From assembly GCF_002250705.1 (NCBI RefSeq), contig NZ_NMVP01000012.1:248001-312000 (forward strand): a DNA stretch of 64,000 nucleotides, read 5' to 3'. The position numbers and the translations under genes are program-made. This DNA is from Enemella evansiae (GTDB lineage Bacteria > Actinomycetota > Actinomycetes > Propionibacteriales > Propionibacteriaceae). How positions within the stretch are numbered: position 1 is the first letter of the stretch; the number at the start of each line of letters is the position of its first letter. Of the stretch, positions 49,407 through 58,616 are shown one piece after another. Below the pieces are notes generated by a model. It ran no database searches, had not been told where the DNA came from, and saw nothing but the letters and a program-made list of their open reading frames with translations.

Positions 49407-50414
49407 GTGCTCGTGCCCCAGACCTCCCCCCGTCGTCGCCCGCGCTGGGGATGTCTGATCGCGCTGCTGGTGGCGCTGACCCTGCTGATCACCGGGGTCG
49501 TGCTCGCGCTGAACTGGCGGACCGACCAGCAGACCAGCCTGCGCGCCGGGGACACCGGGCTGCGGGTGACCGCGCTGCAGTACCTGCTCGTCGATGCCGG
49601 CAACGACGTCAGCGTCACCGGCAACTTCGCCACCCAGACCACGGCCGCGCTGCGGGCGTACCAGCAGGGCAACGGGTTGCGCGTCGACGGCATCGCCCAC
49701 GCCGACACGCTGAGCGCACTGGGCCGCGAACCGGTCGGCACCGACGCGCCGTACCAGCGGCGGTTCCGGGTGAAGGCCGCGCAGACGCTGCTCGGGCTGC
49801 AGGGTCAGCCGGTACCGGTGCAGGGCGACTTCGACCAGGCCACCGAGCAGGCGGTCCGCGCACTGCAGGACGCGCGCGGACTGACGGTCAGCGGGACCGT
49901 CGACCAGGCGACCTGGGAGACCCTGATGACCGGTCCGCGGACCGGCCCGGCGGTCAGCGAGGCCGACCAGTTCTTCGAGGCGCTGGCGCCGCAGGCCCGC
50001 GCCACCCAGGCCGAGTTCGGTGTACCGGCGGCGGTCAGCATGGCGCAGTCGGCGCAGGAGACGGGCTATGGGCACTCGGCGCCCGGCAACAACTACTACG
50101 GGATCAAGTGTTTCCGGCAGGTACGCTCCCCGGTCAGCTTCGACTGTGCGGACCGGCCGACCACCGAATGGGTGAACGGCAAGCAGGTGCCCGCCACCGA
50201 GAGCTTCCGCAGCTATGCCTCGATGGCCGACTCCGCACGGGACTACGGCGCCTTCCTGCGCGCCAACTCCCGCTACGCACCCGCCTTCACCCGCACCAAC
50301 GACCCGGACGGTTTCGCCCGCGCCCTGCAGGCCGCCGGGTACGCGACCGACCCGGCCTACGCGGATTCCTTGATCAACATCATGCAGGCGCGAAACCTGT
50401 ACCAGTACGACTAG
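49407..50414 (+). CDS. Peptidoglycan hydrolase: two peptidoglycan-binding domains and a GH73-type glucosaminidase
   Basis: A 335-residue wall enzyme. An N-terminal membrane helix (CLIALLVALTLLITGVVLAL) anchors or exports it. Two PG_binding_1 domains occupy about 45-105 and 115-172 (GNFATQTTAALRAYQQGNG and GDFDQATEQAVRALQDARG). The last 155 residues are a glucosaminidase domain with the likely catalytic Glu in SAQETGYGHS. It cuts the glycan backbone of the wall. GTG 49407 or 49413 is the start. It is transcribed away from the PP2C gene. Confidence 0.88.
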   Translation: MLVPQTSPRRRPRWGCLIALLVALTLLITGVVLALNWRTDQQTSLRAGDTGLRVTALQYLLVDAGNDVSVTGNFATQTTAALRAYQQGNGLRVDGIAHADTLSALGREPVGTDAPYQRRFRVKAAQTLLGLQGQPVPVQGDFDQATEQAVRALQDARGLTVSGTVDQATWETLMTGPRTGPAVSEADQFFEALAPQARATQAEFGVPAAVSMAQSAQETGYGHSAPGNNYYGIKCFRQVRSPVSFDCADRPTTEWVNGKQVPATESFRSYASMADSARDYGAFLRANSRYAPAFTRTNDPDGFARALQAAGYATDPAYADSLINIMQARNLYQYD

Positions 50415-50444
50415 TTGTCGGCTCGCGCCCGCGCCCCCAATCCC

Positions 50445-50638
50445 CGCTCATCGAGTAGCGAGCCATGCGGAGCGCAGCGCCCCTCTTACACGTTCATCGA
50501 GTAGCGAGCCATGCGGAGCGCAGCGGAGCAATGGCTCGCGTGTCGAGATGAACCCGCACCCCCCTCATCTCGACACGGTCGCCGCGCGACCTACTCGATG
50601 AGCGGAGGGAGTCGCTGCGCGACCTACTCGATGAGCGG
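50445..50638. repeat. Family A composite cluster 7 (two full, two truncated copies)
   Basis: In order: truncated copy 50445-50480, full long-type copy 50490-50553 (stem GCGAGCCAT/ATGGCTCGC), full short-type copy 50563-50603 (stem GGTCGC...GCGACC) and half copy 50610-50638. The array lies between convergent genes and stops two bases before the ATP-grasp stop codon. Two copies share the same locus-specific stem sequence. Confidence 0.88.
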
Positions 50639-50639
50639 A

Positions 50640-51890
50640 TCAGCTCGCCGGCCGGGCTTCTTGATCATGGACCCAGGCACTCACCAGACCCCGGAAATGA
50701 TCAAGGAATTTGGGCCACTCGTGCTCGGGATAGGTGCTGCGTACCGTCTCCACCAGGATCCGGTCGAAACCGGGGCTGGCGAACCAGTCGTGCACGGCTT
50801 CGGGCAGGTGGGCCAGGTGCTGGTCGCACCAGGTCCAGTAGCGGTGGGCGTCGAGCTGCGCGTCGGCGAGCTCCAGATAGGCCTCGAGCTTCGCCGAGTA
50901 GTCCAGCGCCGGATCGTCGGCGATCTTGAAATAGTCGTCGGTGTGCAGGTCGACGCTGGCCCTCCGCCCGGAGACCAGGCAGTACGCCGACCAGCGCAGC
51001 AGCGCCGTCATCGCCCACGGGAAGTAGTAGTGCAGGCTGGTCACCGCCACATCGGGGCAGGCGTTGGCGTAGTCGATCGGGTAGACCTCGTCGCCGGCGA
51101 CCAGCATCTCCGCGGAGTTGAACTCCCAGCCGAAGAAGGCGTTGACGATCCGGCTGATCGCGGCCACCTCGTGCCCGGCCTTCGCGGACAGGAACTGGTG
51201 GTTGACCTGGTACCGCTCGTGCATCGGGTTCTCGGGCCGAAAGTCCATCACCATCGTCTCCGGCCCGATGGACAGCGCCCGGGCGAAGACGTCGTAGTCG
51301 ACGGTGGCCTGCAGGTGCATCAGCATCTCACCGGAGGCGTCGTACGCCCGGTGCAGGTCGTCGCGGTTGTCGACCCGGGACACCCCGCGCCAGCCGCCGC
51401 CGTCGAAGGGCTTCATGTAGAGCGGATAACCAAGATCATCGGCGATCTGATCAAGGTCGAAGGGCAGGTTGTACTTCGCCGAGGTGTAGGCCCAGCGCAC
51501 GTTGTCGACCGGGTTCTTGTAAGGCACCAGGATCGTCCGCGGCACCTTCAGCCCGAGCCGCAGCATCGCGCAGTAGGCGCTGTGCTTCTCCATCGCCTGG
51601 AAGGTGAACGGGCTGTTCAGCAGGTAGGTGCCGTTCATCAGCGATGCCTTCTTCAACCACTCCCGCGGCACGTAGTACCAGTGCGCCAGTCGGTCGATGA
51701 CCAGATCGGTGCGCACCGGCTGGGTGAGGTCGAAGGGTTCGATGGTGAGCCGCTCGGATTCGATCCGGTGGCGTACGCCGTCCGCGCCGGTCAGCGGGCC
51801 GAGCTTGGGCAGCAGCGCCTCGAACGCCTGCGGCCAGTCCTCCTCCGCTCCGAGCAGTAGGCCGATCAGGTGGTGCCGTTCGGTAGTCAT
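50640..51890 (-). CDS. ATP-grasp family protein
   Basis: A 416-residue protein with an ATP-grasp look: YPLYMKPFDGGGWRGVSRV provides the ATP Lys and Gly-rich loop, and VYPIDYANACPD the later metal site. ATP-grasp enzymes join a carboxylate to an amine or thiol via an acyl phosphate. The product is unknown. ATG 51890 has GGAGG seven bases upstream. It follows the esterase-like gene by 20 bases, suggesting a two-gene operon making and processing a small peptide-like or siderophore-like compound (inference). Confidence 0.75.
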   Translation of the reverse strand: MTTERHHLIGLLLGAEEDWPQAFEALLPKLGPLTGADGVRHRIESERLTIEPFDLTQPVRTDLVIDRLAHWYYVPREWLKKASLMNGTYLLNSPFTFQAMEKHSAYCAMLRLGLKVPRTILVPYKNPVDNVRWAYTSAKYNLPFDLDQIADDLGYPLYMKPFDGGGWRGVSRVDNRDDLHRAYDASGEMLMHLQATVDYDVFARALSIGPETMVMDFRPENPMHERYQVNHQFLSAKAGHEVAAISRIVNAFFGWEFNSAEMLVAGDEVYPIDYANACPDVAVTSLHYYFPWAMTALLRWSAYCLVSGRRASVDLHTDDYFKIADDPALDYSAKLEAYLELADAQLDAHRYWTWCDQHLAHLPEAVHDWFASPGFDRILVETVRSTYPEHEWPKFLDHFRGLVSAWVHDQEARPAS

Positions 51891-51910
51891 CGTTGCCTCC
51901 TGGGCCATGT

Positions 51911-52933
51911 CTAGCAGCCCCAGGCGGTCGCCAACAGTTCCCGCAGGTGCGGGTCGAACAGGTCGCGCCAGCAACTGGTGGTGTGCCCCTGCCGGGCGGT
52001 CCCCCAGCCGACACCCCGGTCGCCACCCGCACCGAGCCCGCGCAACCGATCGCGGAGCAGCTCGTTGTTGGCCAGGTTCTCCTCCGCGGTGCCGCAGACC
52101 ATCGTCACCGCACCCAGATCCGGCAGGGCCTCGGCCGCGGCGATCTCGGCGGTGAACCCGGCGATCCGCGGGAAGTGGGCGTACCCCTGTTCACCCGGAT
52201 CGGTGTCGGGGCTGAAGAAGGACCCCGAGGCCAGCCAGAGACCGGCGAAGGTGCCGGGGTGGCGCCAGGCGGCGTGCAGCGCGGCCAGCGCACCGAGGCT
52301 GGCGCCGGCGAGCACCGGTTTCCGACTGCTCGGCCAGCGCTGCCGCAGCACCCCGACGGCCTCCGCGAGCACGGCGGCGTACGCCTCATCGGCGCTGTAG
52401 CGCTGGTCGCGGTCCGGGCCCGGGTCGAGCAGCACGACCCGAAGTGGGTGACCGAGCGTGCCGACGAAGCGGGTGAGCGCGGCATGGGCCGCGAGCTCCG
52501 GCCCGTCGTGCACCAGCAGCATCGGCAGGTCGTCACCGGGGCGGCTGCTCGCCGGGGACCAGACGCGGGCGGTCAGCTCGCCGGCCGCGGTGTCACTCAG
52601 CCCCCAGTGCTCCAGGTGCTGGGCCGGTTCCTCGGCCGCCAGCCAGGCCGGTTCGGCGTACGCCCCGATCGGCAGCCAGGAGCTCGGCCCGAAGCTCCCG
52701 CCGGCGACCCGCGGATTGCCCGGATCGGGGATGGTCTGCTCGGCCCCGGCGGCATCGGTGACCCGCAGCGTGTAGTCGAGCCGGTCCAGCGGCGGTGTCG
52801 GCATCCGCAGCGCCCAGCCGGTCCGGATGCGCCGGAAGCGGGTCGGCAGGTCGAGGTCCAGGTGGTACGCCAGCTCGACGCGTCGCCAGCTGCGTTCGGG
52901 GTCGGGCACGCTGAGCCGCAGTTCGTCGGTCAC
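51911..52933 (-). CDS. Enterochelin esterase-like alpha/beta hydrolase
   Basis: A 340-residue protein. An N-terminal beta domain precedes an alpha/beta hydrolase fold with the nucleophile elbow LAGASLGALAALHAA. A likely catalytic His lies in RQGHTTSCWRDLF near the C-terminus, as in Fes/IroD/YbbA esterases. Acting on an ester of a peptide or siderophore is plausible but not shown; no siderophore synthesis or uptake genes are nearby. It is first gene of a pair with the ATP-grasp gene. A family A hairpin separates it from the upstream BASS gene. Confidence 0.8.
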   Translation of the reverse strand: MTDELRLSVPDPERSWRRVELAYHLDLDLPTRFRRIRTGWALRMPTPPLDRLDYTLRVTDAAGAEQTIPDPGNPRVAGGSFGPSSWLPIGAYAEPAWLAAEEPAQHLEHWGLSDTAAGELTARVWSPASSRPGDDLPMLLVHDGPELAAHAALTRFVGTLGHPLRVVLLDPGPDRDQRYSADEAYAAVLAEAVGVLRQRWPSSRKPVLAGASLGALAALHAAWRHPGTFAGLWLASGSFFSPDTDPGEQGYAHFPRIAGFTAEIAAAEALPDLGAVTMVCGTAEENLANNELLRDRLRGLGAGGDRGVGWGTARQGHTTSCWRDLFDPHLRELLATAWGC

Positions 52934-52960
52934 CGGTCCAAAGCTACGGTGCCGCCACCC

Positions 52961-53021
52961 CGCTCATCGAGTAGGCCGCCATGCGTAGCGAAGCGGAGCA
53001 ATGGCGGCCGTGTCGAGATGA
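52961..53021. repeat. Family A hairpin cluster 8
   Basis: CGCTCATCGAGTAGGCCGCC opens it, the inner stem is GGCCGCCAT/ATGGCGGCC and GTGTCGAGATGA closes it. It ends five bases before the BASS stop codon. Confidence 0.88.
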
Positions 53022-53026
53022 AAGGG

Positions 53027-54025
53027 CTATTTCTCGACCCCCGCGCGTACCGGCTCCTCGGGCAGCTTGGACCAGCGGCGCGCCAGCTGGGCGCAGACGA
53101 TCAGTTGCAACTGGTGGAACAGCATCAGCGGCAGCACCATGATGCCGACCTGGTCGGCGGGGAAGAGCACCTTGGCCATCGGCAGCCCCGACGCCATCGA
53201 CTTCTTCGAACCGGCGAAGACGATCGCGATCCGGTCCGGCCAGGAGAAGCCGAGGGCCTTGCTGATCAGCATGGTGGCGGTCATCACCGCGGCCAGCAGG
53301 ATCCCGTTGACGACCAGCAGGGCGAGCAGCTGCCAGCCGGAGATCCGCGACCACATGTCTTCCCGCATGCCGGCACTGAAGGCGGTGTAGACGACCAGCA
53401 GGATCGCCAACCGGTCGGTCTTGGAGATGATCTTCTTGTTCCTGGTCAGGAATCCCTTGAGCGGCTTGTGCAGCAGCTGACCGACCGCGAAGGGCAGCAC
53501 CAGTTGCAGCAGCAGCTTCCAGACGGTGTCCAGGCTGATCGTGGTGTGCGCCCCCATCAGCAGCGCCACCAGCAGTGGGGTGATCAGCACACCGAGCAGA
53601 TTCGAGAACGAGGCCGCACAGATCGAGGCGGCGACATTGCCCCGGGCCATCGAGGTGAACGCGACCGAGGACTGCACGGTGGAGGGCAGCAGCGACAGGA
53701 AGAGCAGGCCGCCGGCCAGCGTCGGGGAGAGCAGCGGGCTGGTCGCGGTGGACAGCACCCAGCCGACGATCGGGAAGAGCACGAAGGTGAAGCCGAGCAC
53801 CAGCAGGTGCAGCCGCCAGTGCCGGAAGCCGTCGCGGGTCTCCTCGGTGGACAGCCGCGCGCCGTAGAGGAAGAACAGGAACATCACCGCGATGTCGGCG
53901 GCCCACTCGGTGGGTGCGACGGCGGCCCCGCGGGCGGGGAGCACCGCGGCCAGCAGCACCACACCGAGCAGCACCAGCACATAGGGGTCGAGCCATCGGG
54001 TGATGGCGGCGAACACCTTCTTCAT
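53027..54025 (-). CDS. Bile acid:sodium symporter (BASS) family transporter
   Basis: A 332-residue membrane protein of the SBF-like (YfeH) branch, with about nine to ten helices. Landmarks are FLFFLYGARLSTEE, GNVAASICAASFSNLLGVLI and FAGSKKSMASGLP. Members move organic anions with sodium; the cargo here is unknown. ATG 54025 has GGAGG upstream, and longer frames only run through the divergent regulator. It is divergent from a GntR gene, with that regulator's probable operator between, so it is probably a target. The stop is next to a family A hairpin. Confidence 0.88.
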   Translation of the reverse strand: MKKVFAAITRWLDPYVLVLLGVVLLAAVLPARGAAVAPTEWAADIAVMFLFFLYGARLSTEETRDGFRHWRLHLLVLGFTFVLFPIVGWVLSTATSPLLSPTLAGGLLFLSLLPSTVQSSVAFTSMARGNVAASICAASFSNLLGVLITPLLVALLMGAHTTISLDTVWKLLLQLVLPFAVGQLLHKPLKGFLTRNKKIISKTDRLAILLVVYTAFSAGMREDMWSRISGWQLLALLVVNGILLAAVMTATMLISKALGFSWPDRIAIVFAGSKKSMASGLPMAKVLFPADQVGIMVLPLMLFHQLQLIVCAQLARRWSKLPEEPVRAGVEK

Positions 54026-54052
54026 CAGACCTCCTGCCAACACTCGGCCGTG

Positions 54053-54067
54053 CGGTATACCGTGTAC
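54053..54067. promoter_or_regulatory. Probable GntR operator, copy 1
   Basis: CGGTATACCGTGTAC contains the 10-base perfect palindrome CGGTATACCG. It lies 28 bases upstream of the BASS ATG and 3 bases before the GntR GTG. The same palindrome precedes the peptide-transporter operon at 62118. Confidence 0.7.
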
Positions 54068-54070
54068 AGC

Positions 54071-54742
54071 GTGGAGCGTTCTTCGGCGGCGATCAACCTG
54101 GGAGCCGCCCACATCCCGCTGCGGACCCAGGTCGCGGACGAGCTGCGGCGCCGGATCACCGATCGGGAGCTGGCACCCGGCGCACGGCTGGTGGAGCACC
54201 AGTTGGCCGAGCAGCTCGGCGTCTCCCGCAATCCGGTCCGCGAGGCGATCCGGGTGCTGGAGAGCGAGGGCTTCGTCGTCACCGTACCGCGCCGGGGTGT
54301 GGTGGTCGCCACCCTGGATGCGCAGAGTGTGACCGACCTGTTCCAGGTACGCGCGGGCCTGGAGGGGATGGCGGCCGAGCTGGCCGCCGGCCGGGTCGCC
54401 GCCGGTGAGGTCACCGTCGATGCGCTGCAGGGGGTGCTGGCCGAGGCCCGGCTGGCCACCGAGTCGGGTGATGTCACCTCGGTGGGCCGGTTGAACTCCG
54501 AGTTCCACGCCGGAATCGTCGCCCTGACAGGGAATCTGCTGCTCACCGAGATGGTCCGGCCGGTGATGTGGCGGGTCCGCTGGGTGTTCCGGCTGAGTGC
54601 CGAGGAGCGCGCCCCGCACTCCTGGACCGAGCACCTCGGGCTGCTCGAGGCGCTCACCGCCGGTGACCCGGAGGCCGCCCGGCGGCTGGCCATCGAGCAT
54701 GTGCAGAAGGCCGAGCGGGCGGCCCTGCTGGCGATCGGCTGA
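54071..54742 (+). CDS. GntR-family (FadR/FCD type) transcriptional regulator
   Basis: A 223-residue repressor. The N-terminal winged helix has LRRRITDRELAPGARLVEH and LGVSRNPVREAIRVLESEGF. The C-terminal FCD domain shows the metal ligands in LNSEFHAGIVAL and EHLGLLEAL. GTG 54071 sits just after the palindrome, giving a very short leader or none. Shared operators indicate control of its own gene, the BASS transporter and the distant peptide-ABC/GGT operon. The effector is probably a small carboxylate or amino acid (family knowledge). Confidence 0.87.
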   Translation: MERSSAAINLGAAHIPLRTQVADELRRRITDRELAPGARLVEHQLAEQLGVSRNPVREAIRVLESEGFVVTVPRRGVVVATLDAQSVTDLFQVRAGLEGMAAELAAGRVAAGEVTVDALQGVLAEARLATESGDVTSVGRLNSEFHAGIVALTGNLLLTEMVRPVMWRVRWVFRLSAEERAPHSWTEHLGLLEALTAGDPEAARRLAIEHVQKAERAALLAIG

Positions 54743-54759
54743 CCGGCCCGCCGGCCGGT
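54742..54759. terminator. Hairpin between convergent GntR and GGT genes
   Basis: ACCGGCC and GGCCGGT pair perfectly around CGCC, beginning on the last base of the GntR stop codon. There is no T tract, but the position suits a bidirectional terminator. Confidence 0.5.
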
Positions 54760-54772
54760 GCGCTCCGGACGC

Positions 54773-56596
54773 TCAGCGACCGGCCGCATAGCCCTGCATA
54801 CCCCGTGGGTTGGCGGCCGCGGCGAAGATCCCGGTCTCGGGGTGCCGGGCGATCGCCGACAGCCGGCCCTCCGTCCACGGCGCACCGACGGTGACCCGGT
54901 GGCCGCGCTCCCGCAGCCCCTCGATCAGGTCGGGGCCGGCATTTCCTTCCACGGTGAGGGATCCGGGCTGATAACCACGCGGCCAGAACGAGCCGATCAC
55001 CGCATCGGTGTGCCAGTTGGTGGCATCGATCGCGGCCTGCAGATCGAGGCGTCCGCTGCGGGCGTACTCGTCGGCGATCCGCAGGAACAGGTGGGTCGAC
55101 CACTGGTCCTGCTGGTCGCCACCGGGGGTGCCGAAGGCGAGCACCACCCGGCCGCCGATCGAGGCCATGCTCGGCGTCAGGGTGGTCCGCGGGCGTCGGC
55201 CGCCGGTCAGCGAGTTGGGCAGGCCCTCGGTCAGCCAGGTCATCTGCAGCCGGCTGCCGAGCGGGAAGCCGAGTTCACCGATCACCGGATTGGACTGCAG
55301 CCAGCCACCGCTCGGGGTGGCGGCGACCATGTTGCCCCAGCGGTCCACCACGTCCAGGTGGCAGGTGTCGCCGCGGGTCTCACCGTTGGGCCGGGTGGAG
55401 CCGTCCTGCACCGTCGGCTCCCCCGCTCCCGCACCGGCCGCGGCCACCGATTCTCCGCGGAGCAGGCGTTCGATGTGGTCGGCGAGCCGGGGGGTACGCC
55501 CATCGGGGCTGCCCGGGCGCCAGTCCAGCGAGGCCTGCTCGCCGAGCAGGGCACGCCGCTGGTCGGCGTACGTCGGCGACAGCAGGGTGGTCAGCGGGAC
55601 CGGTGCGGCGTCGCCGTACCAGGCGTCGCGGTCGGCGAAGGCGAGCTTCGCGCCCTCGACGATCCGGTGCACCACCGATGCGTCGAATCCCTGTGGGGCA
55701 AGGGATCCCGGGTCGATGTCGGCGAGCAGGCCGAGCTGCTGCAGCAGCACCGGTCCCTGGGACCAGGCCGCACCCTTGTGCACCGTCCACGGACCCCAGG
55801 TGCCGCTGACCGGTTCCTCCCAGGTCGCCCGGAAGCTGGCCAGGTCGTCCCCGGTGAGCATGCCGGCATGCTTCTCCCCGGAGGAGTCGAGCACGGCCTG
55901 CTCGCTGGTGCGCAGCATCGCCTCGGCGATGAATCCTTCCCGCCAGGTGCGCCGGGCGGCCTCGATCTGGGCCTCCCGATCGCTGCCGGCGGCCTCGGCC
56001 TCATCGATCAGCCGACGCCAGGTCTCGGCCAGCTTTTCGTTGCGGAACAGGGTTCCCGGCTGCGGCGACCGGCCGCCGGCAAGATAGACCTCGGCCGAGG
56101 TCGGCCAGTGGTCGGTGAACAGGTCGCGCACGGTCTCCACCGTGCCGCCGATCCGCGGTACCGGGTCGTGCCCGCCGGCGGCCAGGTCGATGGCGTAGCT
56201 CAGCACCTCCCGCAGCGGCCAGGTCCCGTGCTCGGCGAGCAGCAGCAGCCAGGCGTCCACCGCACCGGGCACGGCGGCGGCCAACGGGCCGGTGCCGGGT
56301 ACCAGGTCCAACCCGAGCGCGGTGTAGGAGGCGACCGAGGCGGCGGCCGGTGCCGGGCCCTGTCCACACAGCATGCGCGGTGTCTCGCCGGCCACGCTGA
56401 CCAGGATCGGGGCGTCCCCGCCGGGGCCGTTGAGATGGGGTTCCACCACGTGCAGGGCGAACCCGGTCGCCACCGCCGCGTCGAAGGCGTTGCCGCCGCG
56501 TTCCAGCACCGACTGTCCGCAGGCGGTCGCCAGCCAGTGGGTGCTGGCGACCATGCCGAAGGTGCCGGTCAGGGTGGGGCGGGTGGTGAAGCTCAT
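54773..56596 (-). CDS. Gamma-glutamyltransferase family protein
   Basis: A 607-residue Ntn-hydrolase precursor. The predicted self-cleavage point and nucleophile is the Thr of RGDTCHLDVVD near residue 409. Other landmarks are HLNGPGGDAP early and GGWLQSNPVIGE and GTPGGDQQDQW in the small subunit. It cleaves gamma-glutamyl bonds. There is no signal peptide, so it should act in the cytoplasm on imported substrate. The ATG overlaps the upstream ATPase stop by four bases, making it the last gene of the peptide-transporter operon. It resembles the YwrD-like branch rather than secreted GGTs. Confidence 0.88.
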   Translation of the reverse strand: MSFTTRPTLTGTFGMVASTHWLATACGQSVLERGGNAFDAAVATGFALHVVEPHLNGPGGDAPILVSVAGETPRMLCGQGPAPAAASVASYTALGLDLVPGTGPLAAAVPGAVDAWLLLLAEHGTWPLREVLSYAIDLAAGGHDPVPRIGGTVETVRDLFTDHWPTSAEVYLAGGRSPQPGTLFRNEKLAETWRRLIDEAEAAGSDREAQIEAARRTWREGFIAEAMLRTSEQAVLDSSGEKHAGMLTGDDLASFRATWEEPVSGTWGPWTVHKGAAWSQGPVLLQQLGLLADIDPGSLAPQGFDASVVHRIVEGAKLAFADRDAWYGDAAPVPLTTLLSPTYADQRRALLGEQASLDWRPGSPDGRTPRLADHIERLLRGESVAAAGAGAGEPTVQDGSTRPNGETRGDTCHLDVVDRWGNMVAATPSGGWLQSNPVIGELGFPLGSRLQMTWLTEGLPNSLTGGRRPRTTLTPSMASIGGRVVLAFGTPGGDQQDQWSTHLFLRIADEYARSGRLDLQAAIDATNWHTDAVIGSFWPRGYQPGSLTVEGNAGPDLIEGLRERGHRVTVGAPWTEGRLSAIARHPETGIFAAAANPRGMQGYAAGR

Positions 56597-57591
56597 CGGC
56601 GCTCCTTGCTGGCTGTGGTTCGTTCGGGGGCGATCAACCGCGGTGCGACACCGTCGTCGCTCACCAGGTGGCAGGCCACCTGACGCTCCCCCACGCTACG
56701 CAGCAGCGGCACCTCGGTGCGGCACCGGTCCACCGCGATCGGGCAGCGGGTGTGGAAGCGGCACCCGGGCGGCGGATCGGCGGGGCTGGGCAGGTCTCCG
56801 GAGACCACGATCCGCTGCCGGGCCCGTTGCTCGTCCGGATCGGGCACCGGGGCGGCGGAGAGCAGTGCCTGGGTGTAGGGGTGCAGCGGATCGGCCATCA
56901 GCGCGGCCGTCGGCCCGGTCTCGACGATGGTGCCGAGATACATCACCGCGACCCGGTTGGCCAGGAACTCCACCGCGGACAGGTCGTGGGTGATGAACAG
57001 GCTGGCGAAGCCGAGCTCGCGCTGCAGGTCGGTGAGCAGGTTGAGCACCGCCGCCTGCACCGACACGTCGAGTGCGGAGGTCGGCTCGTCGGCGACCACC
57101 AGGGCCGGGTCGGTGGCCAGCGCCCGGGCCAGCGAGATCCGCTGCCGCATGCCACCGGAGAGCTGGTGCGGATAGAGCTCGGCGACCTCGGGGCGCAGTC
57201 CGACCCGGGCGATCAGCTCACCGACCCGCTGCCGGCGCCCGGCTGCGTCGCCGATCCGGTGGTGCTGCAGCGGTTCGGCGATGATCTCCCCGTTGGTCAT
57301 CCGCGGGTCGAGCGACGACGAGGGGTCCTGGAAGACCAGGTTGAAATCGCGGCGCAGCGGCCGCAACCGGCGCGCGGACAGTGCGGTGATGTCGGTGCCC
57401 TTGAAGGTGATCGTTCCCGAGGTCGGCTCGTCGAGGCGGACCGCCAGTCGGCCGATGGTCGACTTGCCGGAGCCGGATTCGCCGACCAGGCCGAGGATCT
57501 CGCCCTCGTCGATGTGCAGGGTCACCCCGTCGGCGGCCCGGACGGGACCGAAGTGCCGGGTGACGTCGGTGAGTTCGAGGATCCGGCTCAT
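56593..57591 (-). CDS. Oligopeptide/dipeptide ABC transporter ATP-binding protein (DppF/OppF type)
   Basis: A 332-residue ABC ATPase. Walker A is GESGSGKST, the signature LSGGMRQR, Walker B LVVADEPTSALD. The C-terminal oligo/dipeptide domain has the Fe-S-like cysteines in PGCRFHTRCPIAVDRC. ATG 57591 overlaps the preceding ATPase stop. It pairs with the ATPase at 57588 to drive the importer. Confidence 0.92.
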   Translation of the reverse strand: MSRILELTDVTRHFGPVRAADGVTLHIDEGEILGLVGESGSGKSTIGRLAVRLDEPTSGTITFKGTDITALSARRLRPLRRDFNLVFQDPSSSLDPRMTNGEIIAEPLQHHRIGDAAGRRQRVGELIARVGLRPEVAELYPHQLSGGMRQRISLARALATDPALVVADEPTSALDVSVQAAVLNLLTDLQRELGFASLFITHDLSAVEFLANRVAVMYLGTIVETGPTAALMADPLHPYTQALLSAAPVPDPDEQRARQRIVVSGDLPSPADPPPGCRFHTRCPIAVDRCRTEVPLLRSVGERQVACHLVSDDGVAPRLIAPERTTASKERR

Positions 57592-58616
57592 ACCGGCACC
57601 TCCTCGGGTGCCCGCACCCGGGCGATCCCCGGATGGAAGCAGGCGACGGCGTGACCCGCGCCGCGATCGGTCAGCGGTGGCCGGGTGCTGCGGCACTCGT
57701 CGTCGGCGTTCGCGCAGCGGTCGGCGAAGGTGCAGGCCTCCGGTTGTTCGGTCAGATTGGGAACCAGTCCGGGGATCTCGGCGAGCCGCCTGCCCCGGCC
57801 CCCGGGGCGCAGCACGGCCCCGAGCAGGCCGCGGGTGTAGGGGTGCTGCGGATCGTCGAAGATCTCGGTGACGGTGCCGCTCTCCACGACCCGGCCGGCG
57901 TACATCACCACCACCCGGTCGGCGACATCGGCCACCACCCCGAGGTCGTGGGTGATCAGCACGATCGCGGTGCCGAGGCGTTCCCGCAGTTCCTTCAGCA
58001 CATCGAGGATGCCGGCCTGGATGGTGACGTCGAGGGCGGTGGTCGGCTCGTCGGCGATCAGCACCGCCGGATCGCAGGCCACCGCGATCGCGATCATCAC
58101 CCGCTGCCGCATGCCGCCGGAGAGCTGGTGGGGATAGGAGTCGATCCGCTGCTCGGCGGCCGGAATGCCCACCAGGGTGAGCAATTCGATCGCCCGGCGG
58201 CGGGCCTGCTGGCGGTCCATGCCCAGGTGCCGGCGGAGCACCTCGACGATCTGCCGGCCGATGGTGAGCACCGGGTTCAGCGAGGTCATCGGTTCCTGGA
58301 AGATCATCGCGATCTGCTTGCCCCGCAGCGGTTGCAGCTGCTGTTCGGTGGCGCCGACGAGCTGGGTGCCCTGCAGCAACGCCGAGCCACCGACGCGGGC
58401 GGTCCGCGGTTGCAGGCCGAGCATCGACATCGCGGTGACCGACTTGCCGCACCCGGACTCGCCGACGATCGCGAGCACCTCACCGGGCCGGACGGCGAAG
58501 GACACCCCGTCGACCGCGTGGATCCGCCGTTCCGCGGAGGCGAAGCGGACGTCCAGGTCCTCGACGGCGAGCACGGGTTCGGTGGGCACGGCGTCGGTGG
58601 GGACTGTTTCGGTCAT
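57588..58616 (-). CDS. Oligopeptide/dipeptide ABC transporter ATP-binding protein (DppD/OppD type)
   Basis: A 342-residue ABC ATPase. Walker A is GESGCGKSV, the signature LSGGMRQR, Walker [13 protein letters not shown]. The oligopeptide-transport C-terminal domain includes [17 protein letters not shown] 58616 overlaps the permease stop by four bases. It is part of the five-gene importer ending in GGT. Confidence 0.92.
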   Translation of the reverse strand: MTETVPTDAVPTEPVLAVEDLDVRFASAERRIHAVDGVSFAVRPGEVLAIVGESGCGKSVTAMSMLGLQPRTARVGGSALLQGTQLVGATEQQLQPLRGKQIAMIFQEPMTSLNPVLTIGRQIVEVLRRHLGMDRQQARRRAIELLTLVGIPAAEQRIDSYPHQLSGGMRQRVMIAIAVACDPAVLIADEPTTALDVTIQAGILDVLKELRERLGTAIVLITHDLGVVADVADRVVVMYAGRVVESGTVTEIFDDPQHPYTRGLLGAVLRPGGRGRRLAEIPGLVPNLTEQPEACTFADRCANADDECRSTRPPLTDRGAGHAVACFHPGIARVRAPEEVPV

